From Pyrrhosoma nymphula (Eukaryota; Arthropoda; Insecta; Odonata; Coenagrionidae): a DNA stretch of 64,000 bases. The DNA lies in assembly GCA_963573305.1 (NCBI GenBank), contig OY754333.1:21821013-21885012 (forward strand), written 5' to 3'. The stretch's first letter is position 1, and every line of letters starts with the position of its first letter. The translations under genes and the position numbers were made by a program. This document shows positions 10,990 to 23,734 of this stretch, one piece after another. The notes under the pieces were generated by a model, which ran no database searches, was not told the origin of the DNA, and saw only the letters and a list, made by a program, of their open reading frames with translations.

Positions 10990-13020
10990 ATTTGTCTACT
11001 CAATGTATTCTCTCGAAGTGTTGTTTTCATTTTTAATGCCCGGAATAGCGATAGATATCCGTAATATTATCCTCCATAACTTAAGTGAGATTATGTAATG
11101 TCTTTTCTACGAATTATAGATATTTTACATTGGCATAAATTAATTAGTAATCAAGTGTATTCAATTCGTTGAAAGAAAACACCATTCGCTTATACTTTCC
11201 TGAAACTTTCAAAATACGTTGCTTGTTTCTATCCATATATTACTAGTGGGGCTTCAATATTCAACTTAGGTATTAGTTTCTGGATAAGAAATAAATGTTA
11301 CGTGGCGGATCATAAAGGTTTTAAGTTAAAGCAGCCAAATAATACGTAAGCTGAGTGATAATGGAAAACGTGTAAATAAATAAATTTAAAAATAGTGACA
11401 TAAATAAATAAGGCCAGCTAAGAATTATACCGATGAGGTGTTTTAAATATTACAGCCTTTAATATAAAAAGAACCTGGTGCTCAAAGAACGCGGAAATTA
11501 TATATTTTACGTTCGTCAACTCTTAATGAATAGGCCAAGTTAATTTGTTGGCACATTATCGAAAAGTTTTTGAGGATGTTTTTCTTTTATTTTTGTTTGT
11601 GATCTGCTACATAATTAGTACTTCATATGTTTTGTAAATCCGCTGTATATTCGTATGTATATTGATAAAATGCAAATTTTCTATCAATATATATCCAACA
11701 ATGCATTTTTTTAAATTTATAGCGTCGTATGTACAGCCAACGGTGGTCTCAACGGACATTCCACATCAGTGTATCATTTGAGATATGTAAGAGTTTTTAC
11801 ATGTATTCAAGCATTCAGAGTTCCTATGCTATGATAACGAGTAGATTTGGATGGGAGTTTAAACTAAAACCAATCCATTTTGAACGTTGCGTCTCACTTG
11901 CATTTGAATGCTTTAAAAATTACTATTAACATGGATTTACGTGGTTATTCTTGAGGATCAGACTTATTTCTTGGGCATGGACAATTTGAGTGAGAAAAGT
12001 GTTTTACATGGCTCGCTTCGGAGAAATCTTCGTCATCATTATTCTTGAATTGTTTTCGTCCGAGACTCCTTGACAAGGCGTGAAGGTGTGTGTTCTGACG
12101 CATGTTGTTGGAATTAGAGAGTCGGGAACTAATAGCATAAGTTTAAGAAGTTCATGATGCTGCAGAACAGGTCTATATGTTCAGTGGTTTTCAAAAGTTT
12201 TAGGACAAATTGAGCTGAACCACTTTTCCGTGATATTTGCAGCGTTTTGCAAGCAACGATCCGTAACCCTAGTGATGTAAACGGGGCATAAAAGCAATGC
12301 GACGTATTTTTTCTGGTGAAGTTGGAGTTGTTCTTCGTGATTTGACGAAAATATCGTTGTAATTTCCTTTGTGGAAGACAGTGAACTAGAATGAGTTGAT
12401 ATTTCGCGTTGAAATACATGTATAATAGAGAAGCGATAGGTACCGTGCGGTGACGTCAAGCCACAGTTGCCGTGGTCAAACGAGATGACGTTTTTGATCA
12501 CGTGACTTTTTTCTAATTTGTATGGATTTGCAAATGGCAGTTTTTTTATGTTTGCGGTTTGTTGCATGAACACATGGACGTTTGAATCCTTCAAAAATAT
12601 TTTTGTCGTCTACACTTATTAAGTATGGGAAACAAAGTTTACATATGTTCCCCGTTGCTTCTGATAGGACCCACCCATGTAGGAAAGGTAGTTCACGGGT
12701 AGTTCAATGGGAAGTAGCCAGACGAAAGGTAGTTCACGTGACGGTGTCACGTTAAAAATTCCGTCGAGAAATGGCAGTGGGGAGCATGACATGGGAATAA
12801 TATTACCAAGTGTTCATTATTTTAAACGTGCTGAAATTCCTAGAAAGTGACCTAGCCCGCCATCACGTTGATTTGAGGCTGTTAGTCGACTCCGGTTGGC
12901 GTTATTTATTTCGACTATCGGACGAGTTTGATGATTCAACTAAGCCAATGGAGAAACATAGGGAGGTTTCGTTGTAATCAGGCCAACCTTTCAACAATGA
13001 TCCTTTAGTATAATTAAGTT
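10990..13020. other. No gene recognised
   Basis: AT-rich, with no domain seen in any frame. Three close copies of GGTAGTTCACG-like words occur at 12680-12740. The reading frames at 12129-12594 on the minus strand overlap one another and show no recognisable family. Confidence 0.5.
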
Positions 13021-13134
13021 TGTAGCAGTGTCCGTCAGTCAGTCCGTCAGTCCAGTCGGTTTTATTGTGTTTACTCGCGGTGGTTGAGAGCTCTGGGGGT
13101 GGAGAAAAGTGCGTTCAATGCAGAACGTGTCCGC

Positions 13135-13460
13135 GCACAACATATCAGTAGTTTTAGATTTCCTTTGTACCTCCTTCCCGCCCAAAAAATATAAAAACTT
13201 TATTATGTTGCAAACCTTTCAGGATGTTTTTAGTTTCAGTCCAGTTGGTTTCCGTTTTGTTTATTTCTCTCCTAAATTTTGAGCTAGAATAGTGAGGTTT
13301 GGTGCGTCGAGTGTAGATTATCTGTCTTCATGATTTGGTAGTAGTTATATATTTTCATTGTCCCTCCATCCCGCCCAAAAAATATAAATGCTTAATGTTT
13401 TACGCGGGTTGCAAACCTCCCAGGCGCATTTTGCGAACCTCCCAGGATGTTTTTAATAAT
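13135..13460. repeat. Imperfect direct duplication
   Basis: The block CCCGCCCAAAAAATATAAA, followed by GTTGCAAACCT and CAGGATGTTTTTA, occurs at 13175-13245 and again at 13370-13460, where the CAAACCTCCCAGG part is itself doubled. A CAGTCCGTCAGTC tandem run precedes it at 13030-13060. Confidence 0.6.
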
Positions 13461-14034
13461 CGGCCTTATATCGATCTCTTGAAGTAGGTTAACCAATAGA
13501 CTGCTTGCAAAGTAGGCAGCAGGTCTGCTAGTTTTTATTTATTTACGTTGACAAATTCATCGCGTCCAACTACATTTTATTTTTTCCTCTTTCTCCGTAA
13601 TTACCTTTGAATCCCCAAAATGGACTCAATGTGGGCACATGTCTCGTATGTTATTTTTTATCATCACCGTCAATTAGTGTTGGGAAACGCGTGCGGAATC
13701 AAATTTGACACTTAAAAAAAAAAGTCGACTGCATTACAATGCGCTCTGCGTTGCTTCTCCTCGTGTATATTTTTTTTTGCTTTCGTGGATGGAAAATTCC
13801 CCACGGGAAGGACTGGTCATACAGGAGCTTTACATACTGCGTATAAGCAATTTATGCGTACATAATTCCTTCTAATGCGATTGAAAACACAAGCAATGAA
13901 TGTTATACACTCGAGTATAATTTTATTTCTTTGAAAGTCATTACCTGGGTGAGCCCTAATAATTTGAATGCTGAGTTAGAGCTAAAACGCTAAAACAGAG
14001 CTAAAAAAGCTTGCTACAATACACTGGTAAAGAA

Positions 14035-14125
14035 TTACGTATCGAACAATTGGTTTCCAAGATATTCTTTTCCAAATAAATGCGAAGTCAATGCTAAATA
14101 TACAGAAATTGATTTCGCATCGCGT
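14035..14125 (+). repeat. Dispersed repeat, copy 2
   Basis: Inverted relative to 8626-8710, sharing ATTCTTTTCCAAATAAATGC. No termini were identified. Confidence 0.5.
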
Positions 14126-14814
14126 CTTAGCCAGTCCATGGATAAAAAGGCGAGATGTATGACTTGTTTTCTCATCCCCACTAGTGATCCAATCTCCTCG
14201 AAATTCACGTGGAGAAAAAGCAAAACAAAACAAATCGATTTTCCTAGTGCGCCTAGCAACCCACTAAACAAAATGGCATTAGTCAGGATTCTCGCTTTGA
14301 TTTTGGGTTGGTAAGGAAGCCGTTGGAAGAAGAACTCTTCTCCGACGTGTTTTTCGTTTGTGTGTGTGCTAGGCGCTTTTTCGCGAAACTGGACGAGATT
14401 CTAAAAATACTACGACGCGGAAACGGCGCCCTCGAAGCATTGAAGAAAAATAAAAGCTCCCTCTTTTTTTCCGAGACGATCCATTTCCTCTTCTGGAAGG
14501 CGGGAGTGAGTGAGTGAGGGGCGCCTCCTAACAAACATTTTGTGAAACACATCGACGCCATTTTCCCAGACTACGCCCCTTAAAAGCGTGGAGTGAGTGA
14601 ATCGGTTAGTCATAGTTCTCTGAACAGAGGCAGGCAGCCAATGCAGAGCCTCTACTGCTTGAATTAAAATAAACATCGACGTTTCAGATTATATTTGACC
14701 ACATATTTTCTTTTAGAAAGTGTCAGCTCACGGAACGATGAACGAATAACTTGTAATGATGAATTGCATAAATTAAACCTGTAGAAGGTTTCGTGCCTAC
14801 AACCCTCATAGCAG

Positions 14815-15375
14815 AGAATGTCTCTGAGACGTCTCTCACAAGTCTTAAATGTCTCAGATGTCGCAGTCGTCTCAGAGACGTCTCAGAGAGATCACTATGA
14901 CACGATAAAATTTGTATTTATCTTCAGATTCCTGTAATCACCCTTATTCATCAATCCTGTACATGTGTAAATACTTTTTAAATGAAAAGAGGACGATTTA
15001 TTAGAAACGAAAAATTGACTTAGAGTGATGTCTCAGAGACGTCTCTGAGAGGTCTCAATCAAAATATCAGGATAAAATTTGCATCTTCCTTCGGATTCCT
15101 GTAATCACCCTTATTTATGAATCCTGTAGGTACATTTGTAAATAATTTTTATATGAAAAAGAGGACGATTTATTACAGATGAAAAATTGACTTATGAGTG
15201 ATGTCTCTTAGTGATGTCTCTGAGACCTCTCAGAGACATCTCATGCGATGTCTTTGAGACCAAAACATAAGCGGACATTGAGCTGTCTCAGAGACATCTC
15301 AGAGTATTCTCTGAGATGACACGGAATGCCTGTGAGAGATTCAATGAGACATTTGAGACATCTCAGAGATTTGTT
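14815..15375. repeat. Array of GTCTCAGAGAC palindromes in a ~175-bp tandem duplication
   Basis: More than a dozen copies of GTCTCAGAGAC or GTCTCTGAGAC and close variants cluster at 14818-14890, 15028-15055 and 15200-15370. They separate two similar spacers (about 14900-15025 and 15065-15195, both with GATTCCTGTAATCACCC and GAGGACGATTTATTA). This is a small satellite-like structure with self-complementary linkers, and it contains no coding sequence. Confidence 0.75.
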
Positions 15376-15427
15376 TCTGCGACATGTGGGAATGAAATGT
15401 TAATATTAAAATTTTGCTTTTTCGAAC

Positions 15428-15510
15428 AGCATAAAACTTAAAATTTATAATACTATCATCAGACCAATCTTACTGCATGGATAGAAACATGGATTTTAGA
15501 GAAGAACATG
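15428..15510 (+). mobile_element. LINE reverse transcriptase fragment
   Basis: The plus frame reads KLKIYNTIIRPILLHG then stop, matching the conserved post-RT K.YKT.IRP.LLYGSETW motif of many LINEs. Only about 25 residues remain. Confidence 0.5.
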
Positions 15511-15539
15511 GTAAATAGTTTTGTTTCATCTACCATGCA

Positions 15540-15765
15540 AGAGACTACGCGTACGTACGTAAGATTCAGTTGCTATGCGTAGTGATCTAGATTGGCGCCA
15601 ATAGATGGCAAACGAGCTCCCATATACGTTCTCCACTAACTGGTACATGGCGCGGGCGAATGCATTTTTCAAAATCCACTTATCATCGACAAAAATGTTG
15701 TATGCAGATAAATCTTTGAAATTTAGACATTGTATATTGTTTACCATAGTTATATGTGTTGTTTT
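15540..15765 (+). repeat. Dispersed 220-bp repeat, copy 2
   Basis: Shares GCCAATAGATGG, GAGCTCCCATATACGTTCTC and ATGGCGCGGGCG with the 34.3-kb copy in the same orientation; the 10.8-kb copy is inverted. Confidence 0.7.
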
Positions 15766-15769
15766 AATT

Positions 15770-17500
15770 AAAAATGAAATACCAAACATAAATTTCCATT
15801 TTATTATTTAATTTATAGCGATTTAGCCCATATTTTAGCCTGTTTCACCAGGTTTTTCAACTGGTATTAAAAAAAGTACTAAAGGAGAGGAAATAAAAAT
15901 ATCAATCGCTCAAACATTGCGATTAGATTTTTACGTGCCGAACTCCTTGAGCCATTTCAAGTAAAATCAAACAAAATTGTATCTTAGATGACAACTAATT
16001 TAAACGTACATCGAGTACGTCAATTAACTTAAAAATAAACAATATTTCAGGTGCATTCCACTACAATGAATACGGTTTTCCTGTAATTAAGAAGAAGTAT
16101 GTCGACTTTATTTTACAGACAGTAGGGTGAGTCAGCATATGGAGGGACGGACTTCACTTGAGTTTTTAGCGAAGGATGTTGACTCGATGAAAAGTTATTT
16201 TAAGATCCGTGTTTACGACGGATGTGTGGCGGACTGAATTCTTTCTTTTTTTTAGTATTAAGGCTTCCTGAGAGAAAATTCGTTTGTTTACATCTGCTAA
16301 CATTCACTCGTAGATAATTGAGCGTTTCATCTCTGCAGTGTCTTTGTATTATTCCTTTCGCTATCCCTCCATTTGAAGAAGAAGTTATTTCAAAGGAATA
16401 TGGACTAGGGACTCTTACTCACCTCAATACTTCTCCTGGGGCGTATACATTAGGGTGGATTTTCATTTGTTTTTCGGATTACTAAACGCCTCGAGGTGGA
16501 TGTGTTGCCTCTTAGTGTTAGTCAATCACGCAAAATTTAATCAAATTGAAAAAAAATGCCCCAACCTTTCAAAATGTGATTAAAGATTTTCATTCATTTA
16601 ACTTGTTGAAAATCCACCGAAATCTGGAATGCTTCTGTATAAACTTTTGCTATAAATCGTGTGTAGTTTTTGGCATAAAAAATAACTTCAACTTGAATGA
16701 AGAGTTCTCAATTTTTTTTACAGGGAATTGCATCTCATCAGATTCTACTTCATGCCACGTCAATAATTGTAAAAAATATTATATCGGTTGTATGGTCTTA
16801 CTTTCTAACTTTAAAATGAAACACGTTGTTAAACTTCTTGAAGCAATGTTTTACATTTTGACTGTGTGATATTTTTGTGGGAAAGACCTAAAAACTGAAA
16901 TGTCCAAAATCACAACTTTATTGGGTGGACATTTTAAGCTTTGGTTGAATTATTAAAATTTACTATGTAATATATGTAGTTTGAATGTCAAAGTGTGTTA
17001 GAGATGGCATTATGAATGGTAGGCATGCCAGTTTTTGACCATTAAAAATATCACATTAAATTTGACATATCAATCAAAAGCTAAAAAAAAGCATATTTCG
17101 GACATATCAGTTTTTGGCTCTTTGCCGAAGATTTATACTTTGTTTGCAAAATCTGAATGTTGACAACTACTTCACAATGGTTCAAAACTCCGTTCGGAAA
17201 ACGTAGAAAAAAAACTAGGCGCTCATACGTCAATCTATCGTCAATTGTAATACACTCTTCCCGGGACGGAAAGTCGACAGAAAAACGAACGACACCGTAA
17301 ATTTCCGTCACGTAAGGAAGCGTCGTACGTTATCCCGCCCTACGAATAGGGGGAAAGCGCGTTTTGGTTTTTTCGCTGTAGGAATTACAGCTCAATGGAT
17401 CAAAATGGAGGAGTCTGACACGTGCCTTTTGGATAGCAGTCGAAATTCTTCCATGAGGGAACGTTGGATTTTTTGAAGTTATTTTGCCTCATTTTTCTCT
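15770..17500. other. No gene recognised
   Basis: AT-rich. The longest open stretch (16546-16869 plus) begins without a good start context, is rich in Phe, Asn and Lys as random AT-rich DNA would be, and shows no domain. Confidence 0.5.
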
Positions 17501-17774
17501 TAAGATAGGTTTACTCTGGCCATTTTATCGCGCAGGTTACTTGCAGCAAGCAACTTTTGACATAAATTGCAGATTTAAACAGCTCCGCGAGTCAACTTGC
17601 TGAACTTTGAAAAGTTTCGTCATGTGGCTTGCAGAAGCACATTGTTGTCAGCGTAAATAGCAACCATTCTGTTTCTGCACTAACTTGTGAAGCATATTTA
17701 GTCAGAGAAAATTCCCCGCAAGCTCTTGCAGAAGAAACTTGCGGATGTAACTTGTCAGGGTAAATCCACCCTTA
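17501..17774. mobile_element. MITE with GTTTAC ends, copy 2
   Basis: Ends are TAAG..AGGTTTACTCTGGCCA and the inverse of TAAGGGTGGATTTACCCTGACA. Interior words such as AACTTTGAAAAGTT and the paired TTGCTGCAAG-like motifs match the 9.5-kb element in inverted orientation. About 270 bp, non-coding. Confidence 0.6.
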
Positions 17775-18235
17775 CAATGTCAATTACTGACAACCAAGTC
17801 TAATTGGAGGTCCATGGATTGTTTCATCATCAATGGTCATCAATGGAGGAATGGTTACCGATGTAAATAAATAATATCCTCTAATATAAAAACAGCCCAG
17901 TCACGCTTTTCTGAGCGAGGAATTAAATGGAATGGTACGTGAAAGGCGTAAGAATTACTTTTCACTCACAAGTACCTATCCACTTTTTATTTCTTTTAAA
18001 ATTTATTCATATACTTACTAGAGTTAACGTGATAGTTTTTAGTAGTATTATGTCATGATAGTGAAGCATATAGTATTGATGACTTATGTTTTCCTTGGAT
18101 GATAAACGATTGTCATTTGTTATCTTCAACTTTAACGACTAAAATAGTAATCAATAGTATTCAGGAGTGCACTTAATTTGCACATTGTTCTTACTCTAAC
18201 ATTCGCTTCACTACGACCGTGCTCTGATTGTGAGA

Positions 18236-18990
18236 CTACAGTCTCCACGCCCAGCCCAACCAAGTTCAGTGTATTTTCATTATTTTTTGGTTTAATTTTT
18301 TGAAGCCGTTACATAGGTGGCATTAGTGAGGACTCTGAGGCACATTGTGAATTTGTTTACGAATGGCGGCTTGAGGGGATTTCCGATTGTTGGTATTGAA
18401 AAAGATTGATTGCTCGACTAAAAATGGGTAAAAGATCTTGCTTTACTCCTGGATGCTCCACAGGGTATTCCGCAACCGGGAGAAAGAACAAACTTTTAGG
18501 CGTGAAGAACAGAAGCTTGTTTAAAAGGTTAATGTAAGTACTCTCTTGTATCCTTCACATTACCGTATACCAAGCTATGGTCGTTGCTGATGATTACCTA
18601 TGCATCCTTTGCAGACCTCGTATTATTATTTTGACAAATTTTTGTTTTTCTTCTCTATGTGATATACATTTCTTTTATGCGATCATTAAAAGTATATGTT
18701 AACAAATGAAAGTACTCGTGAATTACACTCATCACCCATTCTGACGCCAATGATTTTGTTTTGTAGTCGTGATCGTTCTAGCATTATAATTTGACGAATA
18801 AAACCATTACTTTCTTCCTATGAATAGCCGTAATTTCCCTCAGTTAGAAATTGAAAAAAGCGAAAATATGTGTGATACACAGGGATCATCTGATGCAACT
18901 GACTCACTATTGACAGTGGCGCCGTGGTTGGCAGCTTCAAAAAGGTATCACGCCGAAGTTGGGAGTCTGCCATCCTTAAAATTCTAGTAT
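18236..18990 (+). repeat. THAP-exon-bearing repeat, copy 1
   Basis: About 750 bp recurs inverted at 62911-63640. Shared blocks include GGTGGCATTAGTGAGGACTC, the exon-like stretch at 18424-18533, an intron-like spacer and GGCAGCTTCA near the far end. The conserved unit extends well beyond the coding stretch, so this looks like a transposon 5' region or a segmental copy of one promoter plus first exon. Confidence 0.75.
18424..18533 (+). CDS. THAP-like zinc-finger first exon (partial gene)
   Basis: The ATG frame reads MGKRSCFTPGCSTGYSATG then RKNKLLGVKNRSLFKRL, ending at AAT|GTAAGTA, a strong splice donor. The C-x4-C with the PGCSTGY context resembles the start of THAP DNA-binding domains, including those at the N-terminus of P-element-type transposases and THAP9. 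A possible acceptor TTTTGTTTTGTAG ends at 18766, but its in-frame extension is only nine residues before TGA (18792-18794), and the second Cys/His pair is not seen. The second copy (63 kb) has a one-base deletion. It may be a dead transposase exon or a captured exon; function is not established. Confidence 0.4.
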
Positions 18991-19120
18991 CCATGGCGAC
19001 GCCATGATGCCTACTCGTCCATTGTTGGAAAATTGGATTTTCGAGGCTCTTGCTCTTCTTTTTATCAACCATTATTCGCTATTTTGACGCCTCTCTCTCT
19101 CTGATTAGAACCCACGCCTG

Positions 19121-21168
19121 GCTTAAGGTAGTTTGAGCGAGAATTTGATATGTTCCCCCTCATTTAAAAAAAACTCATCTTTCCAATGATATCAAAATAT
19201 AAACACCTTGCTGAACTACTTTTCGAGCAATTTGCCTTAAAAGATAAGCGGTATTGCATGGGGTAGATTACCTACGACTGTGCGCTCCAGAGGGAGAATA
19301 TAAAAAAAAGGAATTTATAACACCTAGATTTCGTCAAAAAACTTACGGTGTTTGGTTTGTACGTTTTCTCAACTTTTTATAAAAAATAATCTGGTGATTT
19401 TTACAGAATCGCAAAAAAACCTTTTTGTTTTGAAGGCTTTTTAGCCGTACGGCGTGATAAAACGAGTCAAGTAAGAGACTTATGTGGATATATTTATTTA
19501 ATTACTGAGAATGTTTGACATATTATATATAGCTATATTTTTTGCGCCATTAATATTACAACATTTACTTCCAACTTCTTACAAAAAACTGAAAACAAAA
19601 AATAAAATTCGAATATGGTCTCCATTATGACAAGGGCTTTACGTTAATCAGTCACGCAGTTCTTCTTACTTCAAGAGTTCTTCTTATTTCCCAACTCGAA
19701 AGATTCACTCCCAACGAGTGATTTGTGCAATGCATCATGGGACGCATCCAGTGTGGGTAAACGTCTCCTCCCAGGTGACAAGAGAATTTATTTAATATTT
19801 TTTTTAAATTTTTCTTCGCTCGAAAAATCTCATTTCGATTCATTTTCCTCTTCCGCTTTTTTTTTAAGCAGTGAGACGAAGAATTCTGCAGCATCTACTC
19901 GTATCTCTCTCTCTCTTGGAGTCTCTGGCTGATGATAGATCAAAAGGCATGGTGGGAATGGAAATTGATCGCAGAACCTGGGTTCCCTTTTTATTTCCCC
20001 AGAGTGTGGGGGGGGGAGGGAAGAAATTCCTCATTTTTCGCAATTCATTTTCACCAGCTTGTCTCCCTCCCGCGTCATAAACTCGTTGGCTTCGAGGAGC
20101 TTTTCGGAGCGGCAGTAAAGTTTTCCACTCATTAGCGAACGGGAAATATTATTGTGATGGGTGCTGAAAATATTACTTAGGGGGCGTAGTCATAATGGAG
20201 ACCATATTCGAATTTTATTTTTTTGTTTTCAGCGTTCGTAAGAAGTTGGAAGTAAATGCTGTAATATTAATGGCGCAAAAATATAGCTATATAATATGTC
20301 AAACATTCTCAGAAATTAAATAACTACATCCACATAAGTCTCTTACTTGACTCATTTTATCACGGCGTACAGCTAAAAAGCCTTCAAAACAGCAGGTTTT
20401 TTTTGCGATTCTGTAAAAATTACTAGATTATTTTTTATAAAAAGTTGGGAAAACATACAAGTCTCTTACTTGACTCATTTTATCACGCCGTACGGCTAAA
20501 AAGCCTTCAAAACAGCAGGGTTTGTTTATGCGATTCTGTAAAAATTACTAGATTATTTTTTATAAAAAGTTGAGAAAACATACAAACATACAAGTCTCTT
20601 ACTTGACTCATTTTATCACGCCGTACGGCTAAAAAGCCTTCAAAACAGCAGGGTTTGTTTATGCGATTCTGTAAAAATTACTAGATTATTTTTTATAAAA
20701 AGTTGAGAAAACATACAAACATACAAGTCTCTTACTTGACTCATTTTATCACGCCGTACGGCTAAAAAGCCTTCAAAACAGCAGGGTTTGTTTATGCGAT
20801 TCTGTAAAAATTACTAGATTATTTTTTATAAAAAGTTGAGAAAACATACAAACATACAAGTCTCTTACTTGACTCATTTTATCACGCCGTACGGCTAAAA
20901 AGCCTTCAAAACAGCAGGGTTTGTTTATGCGATTCTGTAAAAATTACTAGATTATTTTTTATAAAAAGTTGAGAAAACATACAATCCAAACACCGTAAGT
21001 TTTTTTGACGAAATATAGGTGTTAGAAATTCCTATTGTTTTTTTATATTCTCCCTCTGGAGCGCACAGTTGAAGATCATCTATCCTATGCAAAGCAGCTT
21101 ATATTTTTAGACAAATTGCTCGAAAAGTAGTTCGGCAAGGGGTTTATATTTTGATGTCATTGAAAATT
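19121..21168. mobile_element. Composite foldback element built from MITE family A arms
   Basis: The left arm (19121-19635) starts TTAAGGTAGTTTGAGCG and follows the 65-621 MITE for most of its length. The right arm (about 20185-21168) is the inverse of the left arm, enlarged by tandem repeats. The 550-bp centre (19640-20183) is not shared with the other copies and contains no recognisable gene. The far terminus is missing, because another MITE starts at 21169. Confidence 0.75.
20338..20990. repeat. 133-bp tandem repeat inside the foldback arm
   Basis: The word GTCTCTTACTTGACTC starts at 20338, 20461, 20594, 20727 and 20860. The last three intervals are exactly 133 bp and their sequences look almost identical; the first interval is 123 bp and diverged. 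Each unit carries part of the MITE A interior (GCCGTACGGCTAAAAAGCC), so the tandem grew inside the transposon arm. Confidence 0.9.
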
Positions 21169-21680
21169 AATTACGTGAGGCGTTTATGGGGGGTAGAGCC
21201 GAATCGTCTCACCCAATCTCACTCTCGGCAAATATCACGTAATTTTTTTCCGCAAGAAACAGTGTAAAATTGGGAGAAAACTGGGTTAAATTAAGTATCT
21301 AAAACACGTGGAAAAAAATCACATGGACATGTTGGTTCCAGTAGTCACTTTTTAGACCACACATGAGTCCCCGTGGACTGAATTAGAATGACTGTATTCT
21401 TTTACGAATTTTAGTACTTCCTATTTAAGCATTTTATTGTTCGATTTTCTCGCTGTGATACTAGATTACGTTCTTAGTAGTCTTAAAGTAAAAATAATTA
21501 AGAAAATTATGTTTTTTTAAGTAAATCCAACGCAATCAAGCACAGATTAACGTATTTACACTATAAATACGCATTTTTTTAAATCTCACGTGAGATTAAG
21601 AGAGGGGCTCGAGCCAAATCTCACGACATCTCACCAAGGGTGGGTCGATAAATCGCCAAATTCGCCTCACATAATTAATG
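21169..21680. mobile_element. MITE with ATTAATTAYGTGAGGCG ends
   Basis: Left end ATTAATTACGTGAGGCG; right end is the inverse of ATTAATTATGTGAGGCG. The interior has GTAGAGCCGAATCG near the left and the matching GGCTCGAGCC near the right, with several CTCAC and CACGTGAG words. About 510 bp. It sits where the right end of the neighbouring foldback should be. No coding sequence. Confidence 0.65.
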
Positions 21681-21689
21681 GACTCCCCC

Positions 21690-23730
21690 TAATTAATTAT
21701 TTATTTTTATCCTTAAACGTATTTTTGGATGCGTTTTTAAATGTGCTGGAAACTGTTGATGCGGTGGTTGGGTTTCTGAATCACAGATATTTATTTTAAT
21801 AGAGTGGAATGAAAATTCAGTATCGTTTGAAAAGGAGGGTAGAGTGCGCCATTTTGAAAGTAAGAGGCCTGACGTCACAACCTCCAGGCTCCGTCGCGGC
21901 CGGCCATGATTCATTAGCGCATGTGCGGTCCTTGGAGTTCATTGCAATAGGGGTTTATCACCATTTTTGCTTTTGACTTTTTTCGTGCAGGGGACCATGG
22001 CAATTGATCATTCACAAATCTTCTCTTAAAGATTCTAAAAATTGCCAGAGATTTAGGAGTCTAAAGTTGAATAGACGGGCAACCTACCCATAACGGCCGT
22101 GACGTCATTTCATCCACCGCTTCTTCTTCCGTCTTCTTCCCGATTCCATTCTAAAGGATGCCTTAAAAAGGCTTTTGTGAAGATGTCCACTTCTGTCGGA
22201 AATGCAACAATGTAAAGATTCAGAAAATACTTTGAAAAAATATCCGTCTTCACCGGGAATCGAACCACGGGCCTTTGATCGATGGTTGAAATGACGTCAG
22301 AGATCGTTTTTCGGAAACAGAAAAAAATGCAACTTTCTACGATTAATCATTTGGTTTTTAGGCCTTAATGTTTTGGAAGAAACTCCGTAAATCTATATGA
22401 AAACTTTTGTAAATTTGATTTCAACGGTAATATCGAAAAAGCATTCGAATGATATAATCCCCCATTCTGCGCCTGCTGCCTTCTTGACAATCTTCAGGAG
22501 CCTGTATCATACGCTTTCCAAATCATCTTGTAATGCAATCATTTGAGAATTGGAAGAGGAATTCGTCTAGGCGAAGTCGGATAACTTTCCATATGTCTTT
22601 GTTCGACGTCCTAACGTTTGAATTTGGCTGAGATTTTGTGCGCTATCTTCCCCTTTCGCTGGTAATGCAATTGCGGTTTTTCATATCAGCCGATAACGCT
22701 CAGACATTGTACGATTTCTTGTATTAGACATCAATCTCGCTGTATCTCGATATCGCGGTAATTAAACTGAGGTTTAGTTAATAGTTTTTTGTGAGATTAG
22801 TTTCTTTTAAGCATTGGTGAATTAATATGAACGATATTCAATTTGTAGCGTTTTTGTCAGCGTTATTTAGTACGAATTACACTGTTTTGATAGTTAACTG
22901 CATATTGTTGCCAAATTTCACTATTTTACCAATAATTGAAGGTGCCCTGAGATTTATTTTATGTCTTATATGCGAAATGTGACGACAACAGCTGTTTTGA
23001 TATAGTTATACATGTCATTTTTCGGGGAGAAATGAATTGTACTTTTCAATTTATTATGATTATATAAAGCCGAGGAGAGTACGAACATTAACTTAAGGCG
23101 AAGGAAAGTAAAAATTTACTTAAATAGTTAATTATGATCAGAAGAAAATATTATCGATATGATTCATGCACCTTCATCAATATTAATCCGACCAAAATTG
23201 TTGTATCTATTTCCTAGTGTGACGTTAATTGTAAAGCTGCATTTTGGGACTTTTTCAGAGGTAGCAATGGAAGAATTTGTATTTGAAGGCTGGAATGCGA
23301 CGCTGCGCTACTGCGGTATTAGGCTGTTTTTGAATTTTTCTAAGTTATATGTGATAAAATTTAACAGTAACTACCTCCACAACGCGAATCAGAATTGCGA
23401 ACGACATAAATATATTTCTCAATCCTTTTATTGGTGTCACATGAGCATTTACGCGTTGCCATGTCAAAGCTATGTTCACAAAGCTCATACCACCGTATCT
23501 AATTCACTGTTAATGTACCTGAGTTAAATCATGGTCAATTATATATTGGAATTATGATTTAACTAGCGTCTCTGCTCGTTTATTTCAATTTTTTTTATGG
23601 CGAAGCAAGAAATCGATTGAACGTTTCTTTGTAATTGTTGACTTTATCGGGTAATGCGATATGGAAATTTCGTAAGATATCTACTGTTTTGAGAGTGCGA
23701 TAAAGAATTGAGTGTTGAGTGACTGGTTTG
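21690..23730. other. No gene recognised; tRNA-like B-box remnant near 22,246-22,290
   Basis: On the minus strand near 22250-22275 there is GTGGTTCGATTCCCGGTGAAG, a good pol III B-box context, but no acceptor-stem partner or A-box was found upstream. It is probably a decayed SINE or tRNA fragment. Elsewhere the DNA is AT-rich without recognisable coding. Confidence 0.4.
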
Positions 23731-23734
23731 AAAT

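Noticed and set aside
14815..15375. CRISPR-like array
   Set aside because: The repeats are short palindromes with irregular spacing, the spacers are duplicated rather than unique, and the genome is eukaryotic.
16546..16869. 107-residue protein
   Set aside because: AT-rich random composition, poor start context, no domain, and no splice context.
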